NCBI GenBank assembly: GCA_963920665.1
Contig: OY987268.1
Location: forward strand, 15,998,501-16,062,500
Reading direction: 5' to 3'
Source: Straminergon stramineum
Taxonomy: Eukaryota; Streptophyta; Bryopsida; Hypnales; Calliergonaceae
Length of the DNA: 64,000 bases
The notes under the pieces are model-generated. The model ran no database searches, had not been told where the DNA came from, and saw nothing but the letters and a program-made list of their open reading frames with translations. Below, in pieces: positions 38,930 to 52,300 of this stretch. Each line of letters begins with the position of its first letter. The first letter of the stretch is position 1. Position numbers and translations under genes: made by a program.

Positions 38930-41236
38930 TCAATTTTGGTTGGATGTTCTTCAAATTTTGACACAAAGTGTGAACATGTACCCCTAAGTAGGAATACAAT
39001 TTTTATTTCAATCAGGTGCCTGAATCAAAAGTTATGAACATTACCTTGAACTATTTTTTCTAATTGGGTAGCTTTTGTAAAATTCCTCTTTTACTTTTGA
39101 AATTTGGTAGGTATATAGCTTATATGATACAAGATGCAAATGTCCAAAAAATAATCATGCCTAGTGTCAAAATCTCACTCTAGGAGGAGTTAAAGGATGT
39201 TGGCCTTGTGGGGCAAGGTCAATAAAAAACTTATCTTTCTAACTTCAAACGTTTTAATCTTTAAATCTGTGCAATCAAAGTTTCTGAAATTGTTTTCACA
39301 CATTCCCATAGTAGTCTAGTACAAATTTGCAAGGTTGAATTTTGAAAAAAATAAAATTCTTTTTATTTTTTCTCACTGACCTAAAAAGTGGTAGTTTTTT
39401 ACAATTTCTGCCCCAAATATGCCTCTGGGCGTTAGGAATTAATTTCTACTAATTCCAAACTTGTTTGTTGAAAAATTAGCAGAAAATAGTGCAATCTTCA
39501 CTATTTCTTTTCCTTGACTGGAGAAAATTATGCCCCCTACCATCATTCAATGTGACATATGCTAAAATGCTTCACATTGCTAGACACAAGTCGTCTACCT
39601 TAGGATTGACATCGAACGAAGTTTGACCACGTCCAGATATGAAATGTTCTTCAAGGGTTAATTTGAGCATTAAGAGGTGAATCAGACCTGCATTACAAGA
39701 AGAAGTATTAAAGTTCTACGACAATAACTTTTCTAACCAAGTTTCAAGTCTAGGCACTACTTCTATGTGGGGTTTTTTTTGAGTAAATTTTCTCTAAAAA
39801 GCAATGAAATTTTGTAGAGGGAATATTTGGCAAAATATTCTTGCTTTTCAATGGATGAAATCGCTAATTTGCTACCCAATCTTGGGATGGTATTGCTCTA
39901 CTTTGGATGAATGTATACCACTTTGGATGAATAAACAAAATTTCAGCCATAGATTGCAAGTTTCATCCATTTACATGGATGGAAATAGCTCCATCCTTCC
40001 AGTGATTATCGCTTTCTGCACTGCCTAAAATAAATGAAAACCAACCAACCTGTGCATCCATCGTTAATTCCTCAAATGTGGAAGTTCACCCCGAGGTCAC
40101 AGCAAAATCAGGTAACTTAATATCACATGTACGAAGGAATATTTTCAACACAAAATCTACAATGGCTGACCTGCAAGCTTCTGAAAGGACCGAGTCTGTG
40201 AAGTAAGTTATCCTTAAAGCTTAGCAAGAGGGGATTAGGGGAAGTTCAAATGCCACAGCTCAGTCAGACCTGTACAGTATGATAAATTAAAGTGCCTGCT
40301 CCCAATGACAATGATCCTTACAATACAGTCACCCTGAATGTTTCATACAAAATTTATCAAAGCTCGCGGAAACAGACAACAATACTAAGACAATAGAATG
40401 ACTCATCAATTAAAGTTAAAAAAAGGAAAGAACTCGATTTTGAAATTAGTAAGATCTCTCCAGTTTTATGCTTCAAAATTAGATGTAAGTTAAATGAAAT
40501 TCTGAAATTGCACCCACACACTGTTTGCATCCAGTGTGACAACTTCATTTTCTATACTTATTAAGTCCCTTTTTAATGTGAGTAAGCTTAGCTCATGGTG
40601 AAAGCGATTAGGTGATGAGCAGAGGTGCCATGTTGTCTTCAGACAAGGGTTTCAGTAGTTAAAATACACATTTTGAAACTTTGATATTTTTTTTACATTT
40701 GATAATATATGTGTAGTATTTAATCTCATTTTTTTCATAACTAAAAACATCAAATTGAATTTTATATGATTTTCTTAACATCACTTTGTAAAAATCTTAG
40801 AAATTATAAAATGTTTTAAATTTTATAAAATTTTTAGGAAAAAAAATGGAAATAATAGTGACAAACATCATGGTGTAATTGATGTATTGCTAGAGCTCTC
40901 ACCAAGAGAAATTCGATAGAAAGAGTTCCAAAGAGGTGTGTTTTGGGCTTTCAAGATGTTATTTCCAAAGTGTCATAGAAAGTCCAATTTTTATGATTTT
41001 GAAAAAAAATAAAATGGAATAAAAAGTAGATAATTGGTACAACATTTTCATAGTAAATTTCAAAAGAATTTGAAATCAAGAACTATGGGGAAATTTAAGT
41101 TTTGACTTTCAAATTGCCCATAAGGCTTGCAATATCCTTTAACACCTAATTGCCCAATTGCCCATATATGGTTGATCTTATATTTTAGGCTTTTTTTTGT
41201 GTGGGCAATTAAATTCCTTTGGCCATTTCAAAAAAA
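38930..41236 (+). repeat. Duplicated segment, copy 2, plus the block inverted at 30785-31300
   Basis: 38930-39440 matches 30785-31300 on the other strand, and 39298-41236 matches 29335-32000 directly. This copy lacks the poly(A) retroposon and therefore provides the empty site. 40285-40595 has no counterpart in copy 1. Confidence 0.75.
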
Positions 41237-43134
41237 TTTACAACCAACTTTGAAGGTTAATCATTGAAAAAGGTATATATTTGATTTTTAAGAGGTCTTC
41301 AAAGGCATGTATGGACCATTAGTGAAGTGTAAAGGTTGTAGTTATACTTCATATCCCAGCTTTGAGCAAAGTTTGCCAATTTCACTTGTTTTGAGATCTA
41401 AAAAATTGTCCTCATCCATTTGATAGAAAATGGTCCCATTGGAAAGAGTAAAGTGCTTTTATGGTTTTTATCATTGAAAAGTTAAACATGCAAGTGTTGA
41501 TTTGGAGTTATTTGCAATTTCTACTTATAATATTTAGTTGTTCATGTCACCTCCAAATCCAAGAAACTCTTATATGCAAATTTCTCAAATATTGTGGGAA
41601 GAGGCATCATCCAAAAAATAGGATATGCACATTTCTCTTGTTATAATCTCACAACTCCTACAAACTTTCACACTCAAAATTAGTAAGCATAATAATAAGC
41701 AAGTTCCTTAACCCCTAAAGGACCAACATGTGTTTTTTTGGCTATATAGTAATTTGGGGCAAATACGCGTGACTAAAGATTCACATATTTTTGGCCCAAA
41801 TTTTAAGAGAAGGTGGGGACAATGAATATCTTTCATATGTACTAAATTTCATGACATTTGGAGATATAAATCAAAAGTTAAGGCCTAATATGTTACTTTT
41901 AAGAAAAAATGGGTAGTTTGGGAAAATTAGAAAAAATTACTTTTTTTAGAAACAAAAATTTGAAATTGGTTTTCTAGAGTTCTATATACATGAAAAACTT
42001 TGAATCATTCCATTTTGATCAATGAGTCAAAAATTATGAGAATTCTTTGTTTGTGGGTAGTTGTGGATTCTCTATTCTAAAACAAACTTTAAAGTCTTAT
42101 ATCTTACTCAATTTTCAGTATTTTGGAAATAAAATCAAATTATAGGGTGTAGATTGTTTATTACAACATTGCAACCATTGAGATTGGCATTTTTCAATTC
42201 CATAATTAAATTCTTAACAATTTAGTATTTTAAATCATTGTCTACTACTATCTACTTACTATTTTTTTCCTATATATTGTACAATTCCAAATGATCTGAA
42301 ATTTTTCAAGCATGTGGAAAAATTGTCTAGGAAAAAGAATACAAAGAAGCACCACCATTTTGGACATTTTTTCATAGAAAAGTGAGTTTACAAAGTATAG
42401 CTACCTTGTTTTTCGTAGGGCAAAAAAAATTATTTGAATGAATTTGAATGTTCATATCTTGCAATCCACACATGTGGAAATTTATGAAAATTTTACCATA
42501 TGTTTTCAAGTTAGCATACTACAAGATACTACAGTTACATGTGTCAATAAATGTTTTTTTTCAAAAACTTGGTACTTGTACTAGAAATGGTAGTTGTGGA
42601 TCATTTTCAATGAAAACATAGTCCTGGAACTTGAAGGTATAAACATCTACACTGTTAGATTTTGAAAAAACAATTTGCTTGTTTCATGGCATTTAAACCT
42701 ACATTGTGAAAGTTATTGAATTTTGAAGTTTTTATGAGTTAAAAAACTAGAAAATTACTTCACTTTTATTTTGACTATACCAATGGCACAAGGCACACTA
42801 GTGTACACTAAATTTCCATATGCCAACTACCCTATACTAGGGTTAGACTCATGAAAAATTAAGTCAAAATATAAATAAATATGGCATCTAATGAAATTTT
42901 CAAAAATTATAACATGACATAATTGAATAGTGGAAAAAATATTAATAAAACAATCGGAATCCTCAAAAAAACCATGAAGCCAAAGTCATGAGTAGTAGTA
43001 AAATCACAAGTATTGATAAAGCCCTAGGTGCCAATAATATTGTGAAACTACAGTACTGAAGGCCATAGAATATTCTCAACTATGCTAAAGGTCATAAGAT
43101 ATTCCGAATCCTGTAGAATGAAACTCTAGAAATC
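41237..43134. repeat. Dispersed-repeat mosaic
   Basis: 41340-41710 is an inverted relative of 33364-33840 and ends at TTAACCCCTAAAGGACCAA (41708-41726). 41.9-42.65 kb is related to 24.9-25.7 kb in direct orientation, and inverted to 43.84-45.02 kb. 42680-42820 resembles 27970-28105. No gene was seen. Confidence 0.6.
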
Positions 43135-43660
43135 CTATATCGAGTTAACCAGAGAAAAATAAACCGAAAAAAAAAATGCTTTTGGTATGGGGTCTACAGT
43201 AATGAATCTGACCCCAACGTATGGTACTTCACACTGGCTGGGCCCTCCTGTGAGTACGTGGTCCTCACGCAACCTTATTCTTGTCTGCAAGTCCGCCACT
43301 ACAGTGCCAGTACAGCCACTCCTGACCATCATGCCAGGCTCCCCATTGGCCCTCCTCTGACGACGCCCATCGTCTCCCCCAAACCCCAGCAGCCTCTCCA
43401 ACTTTTCTACAGCAAGCTTAAGTTTTTGTTGCCCCTCTGCATCAGTTTGTTGGCAGTTCTCGAGCTCCGGCGTTTCCGAAGTGCATCCTACGAGCTCATG
43501 CACACAGGGACGAGGAAGATGAGGCAGTGCTCTCATACCTGTGACGTTGTTCTTGCCTGTGGAGTAGTACTTCTGTGCTGTGTCATTTCGTTGCTGGAGA
43601 GTGTCTTACAAGCGAGATAGAGGAACCTGGGTGCTCTTGGATGCTCACCTAGTAAGTAAG
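43135..43660. other. GC-richer open segment of unknown nature
   Basis: Between about 43190 and 43660 the GC content rises sharply above the surroundings, and both strands are open (133 codons on minus at 43135-43536, 120 on plus at 43258-43620). The minus frame includes a possible short helix, KLKLAVEKLERLLGFG, followed by an Arg-rich part, faintly like a retroelement gag. I do not recognise a family. It could be an exon, a gag scrap or another inserted element. Confidence 0.3.
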
Positions 43661-43839
43661 GTATGCGCACTGAACATGTGTTCAAGTGGGAATCTGAGCG
43701 TGGTTCCCTGCGTTAGGCTGCTTGAAAATTGGTGGGGTTTTGGTATGTAGCACTGGAACAGCCATGGCTGTAGATTTGTATACTTGGAAGGGTACATGGA
43801 TGGAAGAGACTAACTCCTAAATGTATTAGACTATGTTTT

Positions 43840-45026
43840 CACCAAAAATGCTCTAAAACTGTCATTTCTAGTACAAGTACCAAATTTTAGAAAAATACAT
43901 TTTTGGACACATGTAATCGTAGGATCTTGTATTACGTTGGTTTGAGAAGATGTAGAAAAAATTTCAGAAATTTTCACCATGTAGATTGCAAGATATTAGC
44001 ATTCAAAATGACAAAAAGCCTTTTTTGGGCCCTACAAAGCCCCGCGTAGCTCCACTTCACAAGGTTAGATTATTATGAAAAAATTTCCAAAATGGTTGTA
44101 ACTCTTTGAATTCATTCTTCAAGTCAAGTTGGCTACATGCTTGGATTTTTTTAGATTATTTGGAATTGTACAACATATAGGAAAAAATTAGTAAGTAGAA
44201 AGAAGTAGCATTAGATGAAATTTGAGAGCTCTAAGACCCCGTGAGTTATCTTGAGTTCCCAAGCTGTGGGAACTCGCCACAGCAGCAGTGGCACGTCAGA
44301 AAATAATATCGTTTTTAATTTTTAATTATTTTAAAAATTATTTTTTTGAAAAAAAATATTTTTGAAAAATTCATTTTTAAGTTTATCAGCACTTTTTAGA
44401 AAATATTGGAAAAATTTTGGGAATTTTTTTTCAAAAATTCGGAAATTCAGCCCATTATAGGCTGGTTCCCAGTTTCTGGCAGCACAGGGAACAATGCAGG
44501 GAACAACCCTAAAACGGGGTCTTAGAGCCCTCAAATGTCCCCTATCCCAATGGTGTAATGTTGTAATAAACAATCTATATCTAAAGTTTTTATTTTTTCT
44601 AAAAATATTGAAAATTGAGTTAAATGAAGGTCTTCAAATTTTATTTTAGGGTGGAGATTCCATAACTACCCACAACTGAAACTCTTCATAACTTTCATCT
44701 CATAAATCAAAATGGAATGATTCAAAGCTCTCTAGAATATATAAATCTAGAATACCGATTTCAAATTTTTATTTAAAAAAAAAGTGATTTTAAAAAAATA
44801 AAATTTTGCTGCCCAAGCTGCCCACCGAGAAATAAAAACTACATATCATACCCTAACTTTTTAACCATGTATACAAATGTAATGAAAATTGTTGGGCATT
44901 AAAGTTACTCCTCGAGCACATGTTGTGTGAAAATGTCAAAGAAAGAAAATAAAAAATTCCATATGTAGTAAGCTACCCCAAATCGCTATGTTGCTAAAAA
45001 CGCCATTTAGTCCTTCAGGGGTTAAG
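43840..45026 (-). repeat. Inverted copy of the 41.9-42.65 kb repeat, split by a TIR element
   Basis: Read on the minus strand, 44565-45026 followed by 43840-44213 matches 41710-42650 in order. Shared phrases include 'tgtagattgtttattacaac', 'gaatcattccattttgat' and 'aagtaccaa'. The outer end carries the motif as 'ccttcaggggttaa' (near 45011). About 60 bp of the host repeat seem missing at the insertion of the TIR element. Confidence 0.7.
44214..44542. mobile_element. Non-autonomous TIR element, 329 bp, family copy 2
   Basis: The ends are inverted: left GATGAAATTTGAGAGCTCTA and right (reversed) GGGGACATTTGAGGGCTCTA, both continuing into AGACCCCG. The ends and subterminal parts match the 14633-14892 copy in inverse orientation, with a different AT-rich centre. 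It sits inside an older dispersed repeat. Confidence 0.75.
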
Positions 45027-47666
45027 AAAATTGAATGGCACATTGATAGAGCAAGCAGTGAGTCATTTGTGAATCCCATCATACATGTCTTGATAGTTTT
45101 CCAAAAAGCATTTTGAATTGCAAGACTTTTGATGGATCCTTAGTACCTCGGCAACATTATCAAAATTATGAGTGAGAAAGCTTCATGCGTGTTATAGAAG
45201 CGTGGGATTGGTAACTCAATGAGAGATAAGTCTTGGACAATTCTTATGTAATCCTTTCTCATATTTAGCATGTGTAATTATTGGGCTTTTGATGTGTGAA
45301 TACGAGCATACCATGCATTAGATTGAAATCCCGGCACCTTGGAATCAAAATCACCATTATGGTGTAGATAACATGAGAGAGTTCAAAGCCTTGAGATGGT
45401 TATGAAGCAAAATATCAAGTCATTTCATTGAATCTTGAAACTTTTGTTGATCAATCGCCTCGTAACATGATCCTAACATTATGAATGAGAGTCCTTATGT
45501 GCTAATAAAACAAAAGATTGCCCCATGAGAACCAAGTCTTTAACAATTCAACAGTAGTTATCCATAGTCTTGCACGCGTTGCAAATTTCTTTCTCTCCTA
45601 AGTATAATGGTGTAGGCTTGCATACCAACATCTCCATTGCTGAAGAATGTTTGGATGATCCTGATGCCATTCCCCAGTATGTTGATTTGAGTTCCATGTC
45701 TAAGAGTCTACTTCTTTTGTTTCACTTCGCAAACTAGGTCCTAACTTTTGTAGCAAGTTATTCATTATGCATCCAAGCTAATCCTTTCAAACACCCTCGG
45801 TGTTCATCCTGGCTTTGAAGTTTTCCATTTTCTTCGAACCGTAACCATAGAATGCAGATTTTAAATTTTTTGTTAACATTCTCATCCATTGATACTAGAT
45901 TAGGTCTGGATTTTGTGCCAAAAAGATGGAAATGATAACATTGTGGATTCATAAGCAACCTTCATGCATTTGAGTTATTTATGTTCTTCTAGCTCACTTG
46001 ATCCCAGGTAGCATACCACTCTCATTTCTTGTTTCAATGACTCATTAATGTTGATCATGTGTTTGTGCAGCACAAGGATTGGGGTACGAAGATTTTCTTT
46101 CATCCCGGCAGCTTTGTGGAAGGCAAAGTAAGAGAACAAGCACCACTTGAATTAAAATTAACATTTAATTTTGCATCTTTCAAAGATGCAAAATGACATT
46201 CCAATTGTTTATTAAATGAAAAGATGGATCTAAAATTTTGCACCAACTCACTAAAAGCAAGTTTCTGTTTATTGATGAAAATGGGATATCTGGTAAGAAA
46301 TTTTCCTTTGTAGATAAAACTATTGAGAAACTCCCAAGACTTGGTATCACTAGATTGGGTATGGGTAGTACTTGAGCAAACATGTTTTCAACAAGACTTA
46401 CGGTGTTGTTTCCAGATTTTCAATCTTAGAAGTCTTATTCTAGATGTTCCTAGTCTCGGTAGGCTCTTGTGTTTCCCTAATGTTTGTTTTTTGCGCTTGT
46501 GTTGCAAGTAGGCTTAGTAGTTGATAGTAGGTTTTGCTTGCAGTTGTATAGTAGTTCTAGGGATGATATTTCAGTTGCACTTCATTACCCTTGTGTCGTT
46601 GTTCTACAAAAGCTTGTCAATAGAAGGTTGTTGTTCTTTCATGGGTGAATTTGTTGAATACAATATGTCATGACATTGAGTCCCACAATATGTAGTGATC
46701 AATTGCCAATTCAAGGAAGATGTTGGCTTAGCAAATGAATAGTTGCGATGCTAATGGGATGAATAAACTTGCAAATGGTTGCAGTGATGGAGGATTTAGA
46801 CCTCTCACAAGAATAGCTTGAGAGGAGTGTGAACATTGGTAACTTTGGATTCCATTGGCGAGGAATTTTTGGGAAGAATGGTGGTGAGAGCAAAACTTTA
46901 TTTTCCATCTATATTGGGTCTCTTATGATGCAACAATTTTCTACCATGGATGCAGATGTGATATGAATTGAAATAATTTTTTCATCCACAAGCATTCATT
47001 CATTGAAGGAGTGATCTTGTTTGAGACTTTGTTGCAATTCAAGTGATTTCATCCACTTAGAAACGGGTTTCTGTAGTGGAAAACTCCCTTGACTTTCTAT
47101 GTATCTTCATGTAGCATATTATTGGTCAAGAGGAAGTCTTTGGAGGCTTTTTTGAAATGGAATCAATTACAAGGAAGGAAGCACTTGCCAAGTGATCTTT
47201 GACATGGCTTGAGATTGGAAGTCTTATTATTTGCAAGGTAAGAAAAGTCTTCAAATTCTCTTTGTCAAGCATTGCATTTTTAATTTTCTCAAACTTGATG
47301 GCATTGCATGTCGTTGAGTGCATGGTTGTGAGATGAAGGATATTGAGTGGTGTATACATGGTGTATAACAAAGATTGATACAACCAATTGCAACATTGAT
47401 CTAAATGTTCCACTTGAAAATTTTCTTTTCTTTTGTTCATAGAGATTGATGTTTGCTACAAATAAACTTTGAATTCTATCGTAAACTATTCAAATGTTGC
47501 CTCTGGGGCATCATCCATTATCTCTTTGATTCAAAGATATTGAAAAGTCATATCATTTTGTTTTCGATAATGCTTTCTAGTATCACTTTTTGGTGCACAT
47601 ATGCTAGTGATAAAAGCAATAGCTGTAGTCCAATGGTAGTCATCACTTTGTAATACAATTTTAATG
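45027..47666. other. Intergenic stretch of unknown content
   Basis: This stretch is less AT-rich than its surroundings and lacks the recurrent repeat motif. Open frames are short (at most 104 codons) and none shows a family pattern or a chain of splice sites that I can defend. It may be a decayed element or old gene remains. Confidence 0.3.
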
Positions 47667-48851
47667 AGATTATACTAGGTGGAGGGATAGACTTGAACAC
47701 TTTGAAAGGTAGCATGTTTTATCTTGCACTTGCCTTGAAAATTAAAACTTTCTTTTTCCAAATGTATATGCATGTTGAATTGTGAGTTATTACAATTGGA
47801 GTTGGATAATAGTCCAATATTGTAACTAGCCCTACTTTCTATGAGTGAAACTTTGTCTTGACATGGAATTGATTAATCCACACAATGCATCCAATGAAAT
47901 TATAGCTCCTAAAGTATAGCAATGGTACATGTGTGCTCATCCAACTTAGTTTTCTTTTTCTTTTTGTTAATAAATTATATATATAATAGTAGTATTTGAA
48001 TTGAAGCATGTGTTCATGGTTTGAGGTATATTACTATGCTACCATTATAACAATAGACAAATAGAAGTCACATCCAACCCACTTTTATCTTTGTTCTTGG
48101 AACTTGTCAAAATAGTTATGAATTTTTGAGGTTGTATTGACAAGTTTTTCAAAGCATCCCTACTTTGAATTGTTTGTTGTTGGCCCATTGAAGAATCCAA
48201 TATGTAGCTTTGTTTGAGTAGGGAGTGATGTAGGTTTGGCTTTCCAATTGGGAGACATTACCTTCAAGCATTAATTGTCATCATATTCACTTTGTACATT
48301 AGAACACCAATGTAAATGCAACAAAGGAAAAAGGCCATATTCATTATATTGAGAGTTTTTGCAGTCTCATTTTTATCCTTGACTCGAACATAAACTGCTT
48401 TGTCTCTTTACTAATATTTTCTTATAAATAGGTAACAATACCAACTATTAGAATTTCATTATATGATCACTATTTGAGCATTATTTATTTTTGGTTTCAA
48501 TTACTATTTTTTTTAAATGACTTTTCCAATAACTAGCATTTTGTCTCAAAATTTGCGAAAAGTCTCAATATAACGAATATGACCTTGAAATGGAGTAGTC
48601 AACTTCTTTAGCTTTGTTCATATGTTTTAGGAATTCTCATTTTGAAATACAAGATATGAGACATTTGTCGTATTGGGAAAGAAAGTCATTGACATTTAAT
48701 TGATTTGAGTGTACAGGGGCAGAAGTTTATCTTCATGTTGATTTGGGTCTAATGATATTTCCATGGTACTCCTAATTTGATTCATTCCTTTGCCTCCAAT
48801 ATGTTTGAGAAGTGACAAAATTGTCATGTATTTGGATTGGATGGTGTTCTA
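47667..48851 (+). repeat. 923-bp duplicated unit, copy 2, with a 256-bp insertion
   Basis: It is nearly identical to 33843-34765 on both sides of the insertion at 48331-48586. It ends about 490 bp upstream of the start codon of the kinase-NLR gene, so it lies in that gene's promoter region. Confidence 0.85.
48331..48586. mobile_element. TIR element of 256 bp with visible empty site
   Basis: The left end AAGGCCATATTCATTATATT is mirrored at the right (reversed: AAGGTCATATTCGTTATATT). The inverted repeat extends about 33 bp with four or so mismatches. GAAA flanks it on both sides (48327-48330 and 48587-48590), while the paralogous unit has a single GAAA at 34501-34504. The inside is AT-rich and non-coding. 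The superfamily is unclear; a 4-bp duplication is unusual for the common MITE groups. Confidence 0.85.
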
Positions 48852-49342
48852 TTTGAGCATCATAACATGTACATGGTGAAATGAAATTTGATCGGGAGAT
48901 GCTCATTGTCAAATTACTAGTCCACTAGTGTATGTTGTAGCAAATTTTAGTATGCAATTTTAGTTTCAAGAGACAAATACAATCATGTCCTATTTGTGTT
49001 TGTCTTAGGTTCTTTATAGAAATGATGTATTTCATAAAATTGTTCATGAAATATTTACAAATTAGAATTTTAAGATTATGGCATGGGGCTTCAAAAGTGG
49101 ATGCAAATATGGGTTCTTTGAATTGTTTTTTTATTATTGTGTAGTACTAAGTAATCATAGGAATTGCTTGCTTGCTTTGACATGGCTCTCTATATGAGAC
49201 AATTTTTAATATATTAGTAATTTGATATCATCTTGGGATCTTGCTATATTTATGGGGTCAAATGTTACTTTTTCATTCTTTTCTTTTGATTTGGTTGCAG
49301 CTCTTCTAGAATTTTAATATATTACTCTACTTGACAATTGAA
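48852..49342. promoter_or_regulatory. Probable promoter region of the kinase-NLR gene
   Basis: This is the AT-rich stretch between the duplicated unit and the first ATG. No unambiguous TATA box or upstream exon was found. Stop codons occur directly upstream of the ATG in its frame, so the coding region probably starts at 49343. Confidence 0.3.
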
Positions 49343-52300
49343 ATGGCGTGCTTTTTGATGCTGATGGCTAGCTTCTTTACAATGGCAACCTTTTGGAAAT
49401 TCATGGATATTGCTTGGTCTACTAGGTGAGCCTAAATATTATTTTGGAAGTGTTGGTGATTTGAAAATTACATGTTAGAATTGAGTATTGTTCAAATTCC
49501 TAATTTGTTTGTGTAGTTTTCAATTTGATTTACTTAGAGTTCTACAACCAATCTTGTTTTAAGCATTGATGTATATGATCTAACCAATCATTTTGTATCC
49601 TAATTTCAATTGATAGGGATATCAATTATTAATGTTCCATGAAGTTTCAATTGTAGAACATGCTTGATTCAATTATTCAATGTCATTGGGTAATGGCTCT
49701 TTGTAAGTGCTAGGAAGACATCTCATTAACAATATCCATTAAATTCTTTGCAGGAAAGGCAAGGATTTCTTACAAGTGCAAAGTGAGTACTCTAAAAGGT
49801 TGTGCAATGATATTCCAAGACTTGAGAAATGCTTGAAGAATATGCAAGCATCTGCGGAGATGAAAGTCTTGAATAAAAACCAATGTGTACATCTTTTTGG
49901 CAAGCTCTTACTAGCTACGAAGGAGATCAAAAAAATGTTGTCATGTGCAATGGAGGATCTCAAATTCCAATCTATTTATGAAGAATTGTGTTATCTTCAA
50001 AAGAAAGTAGAGATTGTGGGGGAAAATTGCACTAAACAAGATCAATGGTGTCATTCAGCTATATTTCAACTCCAAAACAAAGAAACTTTTCGCGAATTGC
50101 TTTTGGATTTGAAGTGTTGTCATGATACAGCACGTGATATGTACTTATTCCACCATCCAAATCAATCAAATGATATTTTGCCTATTCCATTTGATGCGGC
50201 TACCTATAGTCAAGTCTTTGAAGATGGACAATTATTGAAGAAGAAGCTTGAACTTGTACTTCAAGGAGAAGAGTCAGAGAATTGTGAAATAGTGAAACAT
50301 CTATTGTTGAGACTTCGAAATTTGGAGCGTGTTGATGGAGGGGATTTGGATGCGTTGGAAGTTCCAAATGATTTTAAGACACCCAAAATAATCAAACAAA
50401 TAGGTGCAGGAGTGCACACATCAAATTGGTTGGGCCTTGCATGTGCCACCAAAGTGTTGAAAGGGGGTCCTGAAATTTTCATCAATTCTAAAAAGGAGCT
50501 TGGCATTTTGGCAGGCTTGAGTCATCCCAATCTTGTCCAATTTGTTGGTTGTGGGACTAATGAAAAAATGGAAAATGAGATTATTGAAGAAGATGAAATG
50601 GTGGAGATGTATTTGGTGATGGAGCTTATGGAATCAAGCTTGTCTACCATATTGAAGGATGAAAAGGGGCCTTTACCTTATCATCTTGCAATTGACATCA
50701 TGCACCAAATTGCCAAGGGTGTATATTACCTTCATGACATGCAAGTTGCTCATCTTGACTTGAAACCTGATAATGTGTTGGTAAGTTCAATACCTATGGA
50801 GGATTTGGATCCTTGTCACATTTTCAAGGTGACTGATTATGGAACTTCTCAATTGGAGGTTTGTAGCAATCCCAAGCCTCCCAAGTCTCCCCAGCCCTTA
50901 AAGTCTCCTATTGGAACACCAAGGTATATGTCCCCTGAAATGATCAAGGGGAGTAACACTTCCTTGTATTGTTTTCAAGCTGATGTGTGGTCATTTTCCA
51001 TGATATGTTCAGAGATTCTATCGGGAAAGGTTCCATATTCTCATTTGGAAAAAAAAGAATTTTATGCTCAAATATCTGGTACACATAGCATTGGCAATCA
51101 AAGCTTGCGACCGGACCTACCCAACAATTGTGAGGAACTCACCAACTTAATCCAAGAATGTTGGTCTCAAGACCCTCTTCAACGACCACCATTTTCTGAA
51201 ATTTGTAAAAGGCTCATAAGTTTAAAGAAGTCTTTTTCGAATGGAAGGTATTCATGCAAGATGGTTCCTGAGTATGGTTCACCTTGCACCTCAAGAGATT
51301 CCATGTTCATTTTGGACCATGTTCCAAAGGTATGAAATTGTGGAAATACCAAACTCATTTTGTGATGTTTTCTTGCAATGAATCTCTTTGGAGCATGGCA
51401 TTGATGGTTTGAAATTGAATGCTTTATTTTGATATGAAAATGATTTTGTACATATGACTTTTGTATTTGTGCAGGTAGATGAACCAACTGCACCTCCAAA
51501 AGAAATCTTGATTGATTTGGGACACCAATTATCAAAAGCTAAGAGTCTCTTGAAGATGAACTATATAGGCATTGTTGGCATGGGTGGAATTGGCAAGACC
51601 ACACTAGCAAAGGCTCTATTTGATGACACGATAGTGAATTCTTCATACCATGCATCATGTTTTATTGGACAATCCAAAAACTACCAAAGTTCATATGAGA
51701 TATTGTGCGAGATATTATTGAAACTTGGGAATGATCAAAAACCAAAGAATTTTGGAGATGCCCAAGAGATGATGAGAAAACTCTTGGTTGAAAAGAAGGT
51801 TCTTTTAATATTGGATGATGTGAAGGATGAAACTCAAGTGCATGATATTGTACCTCTTGACTTTGTACAAGCTAGCAAGGGTACTACAATAATTCTTACA
51901 ACACGCAAATGGAATACTATAAAATCCTTTGTGGGTGTTGATGGAAAGTTGGATGTTGAATTGTTGGATGGAAAGGCAGCAACAACACTTTTCACCACTC
52001 ACCTTTGTTGGGTTGAATCTCCTTTGTCACTGGACTTTGAAGATTTATGCCAACTTGTTGTGGAAGCTTGCAAGGGCTTGCCTTTGAGCTTGAAAGTCAT
52101 GGGTTCATTCCTCCGTCGTAAAGAGAGGTTGCGAAGTTGGGAGCGAGCATTACAAAGGATGGCAAGAGGAAGGAATTTGGAAGGTGATGAAGAAATTTGG
52201 AACACTTTGAGAATTAGCTATGACGGATTGAATGATGGTGTTGAAAAGCGGATGTTTTTGGACATGGCTTGTTTCTTTTGTCGAGATGTTTATCCATCTG

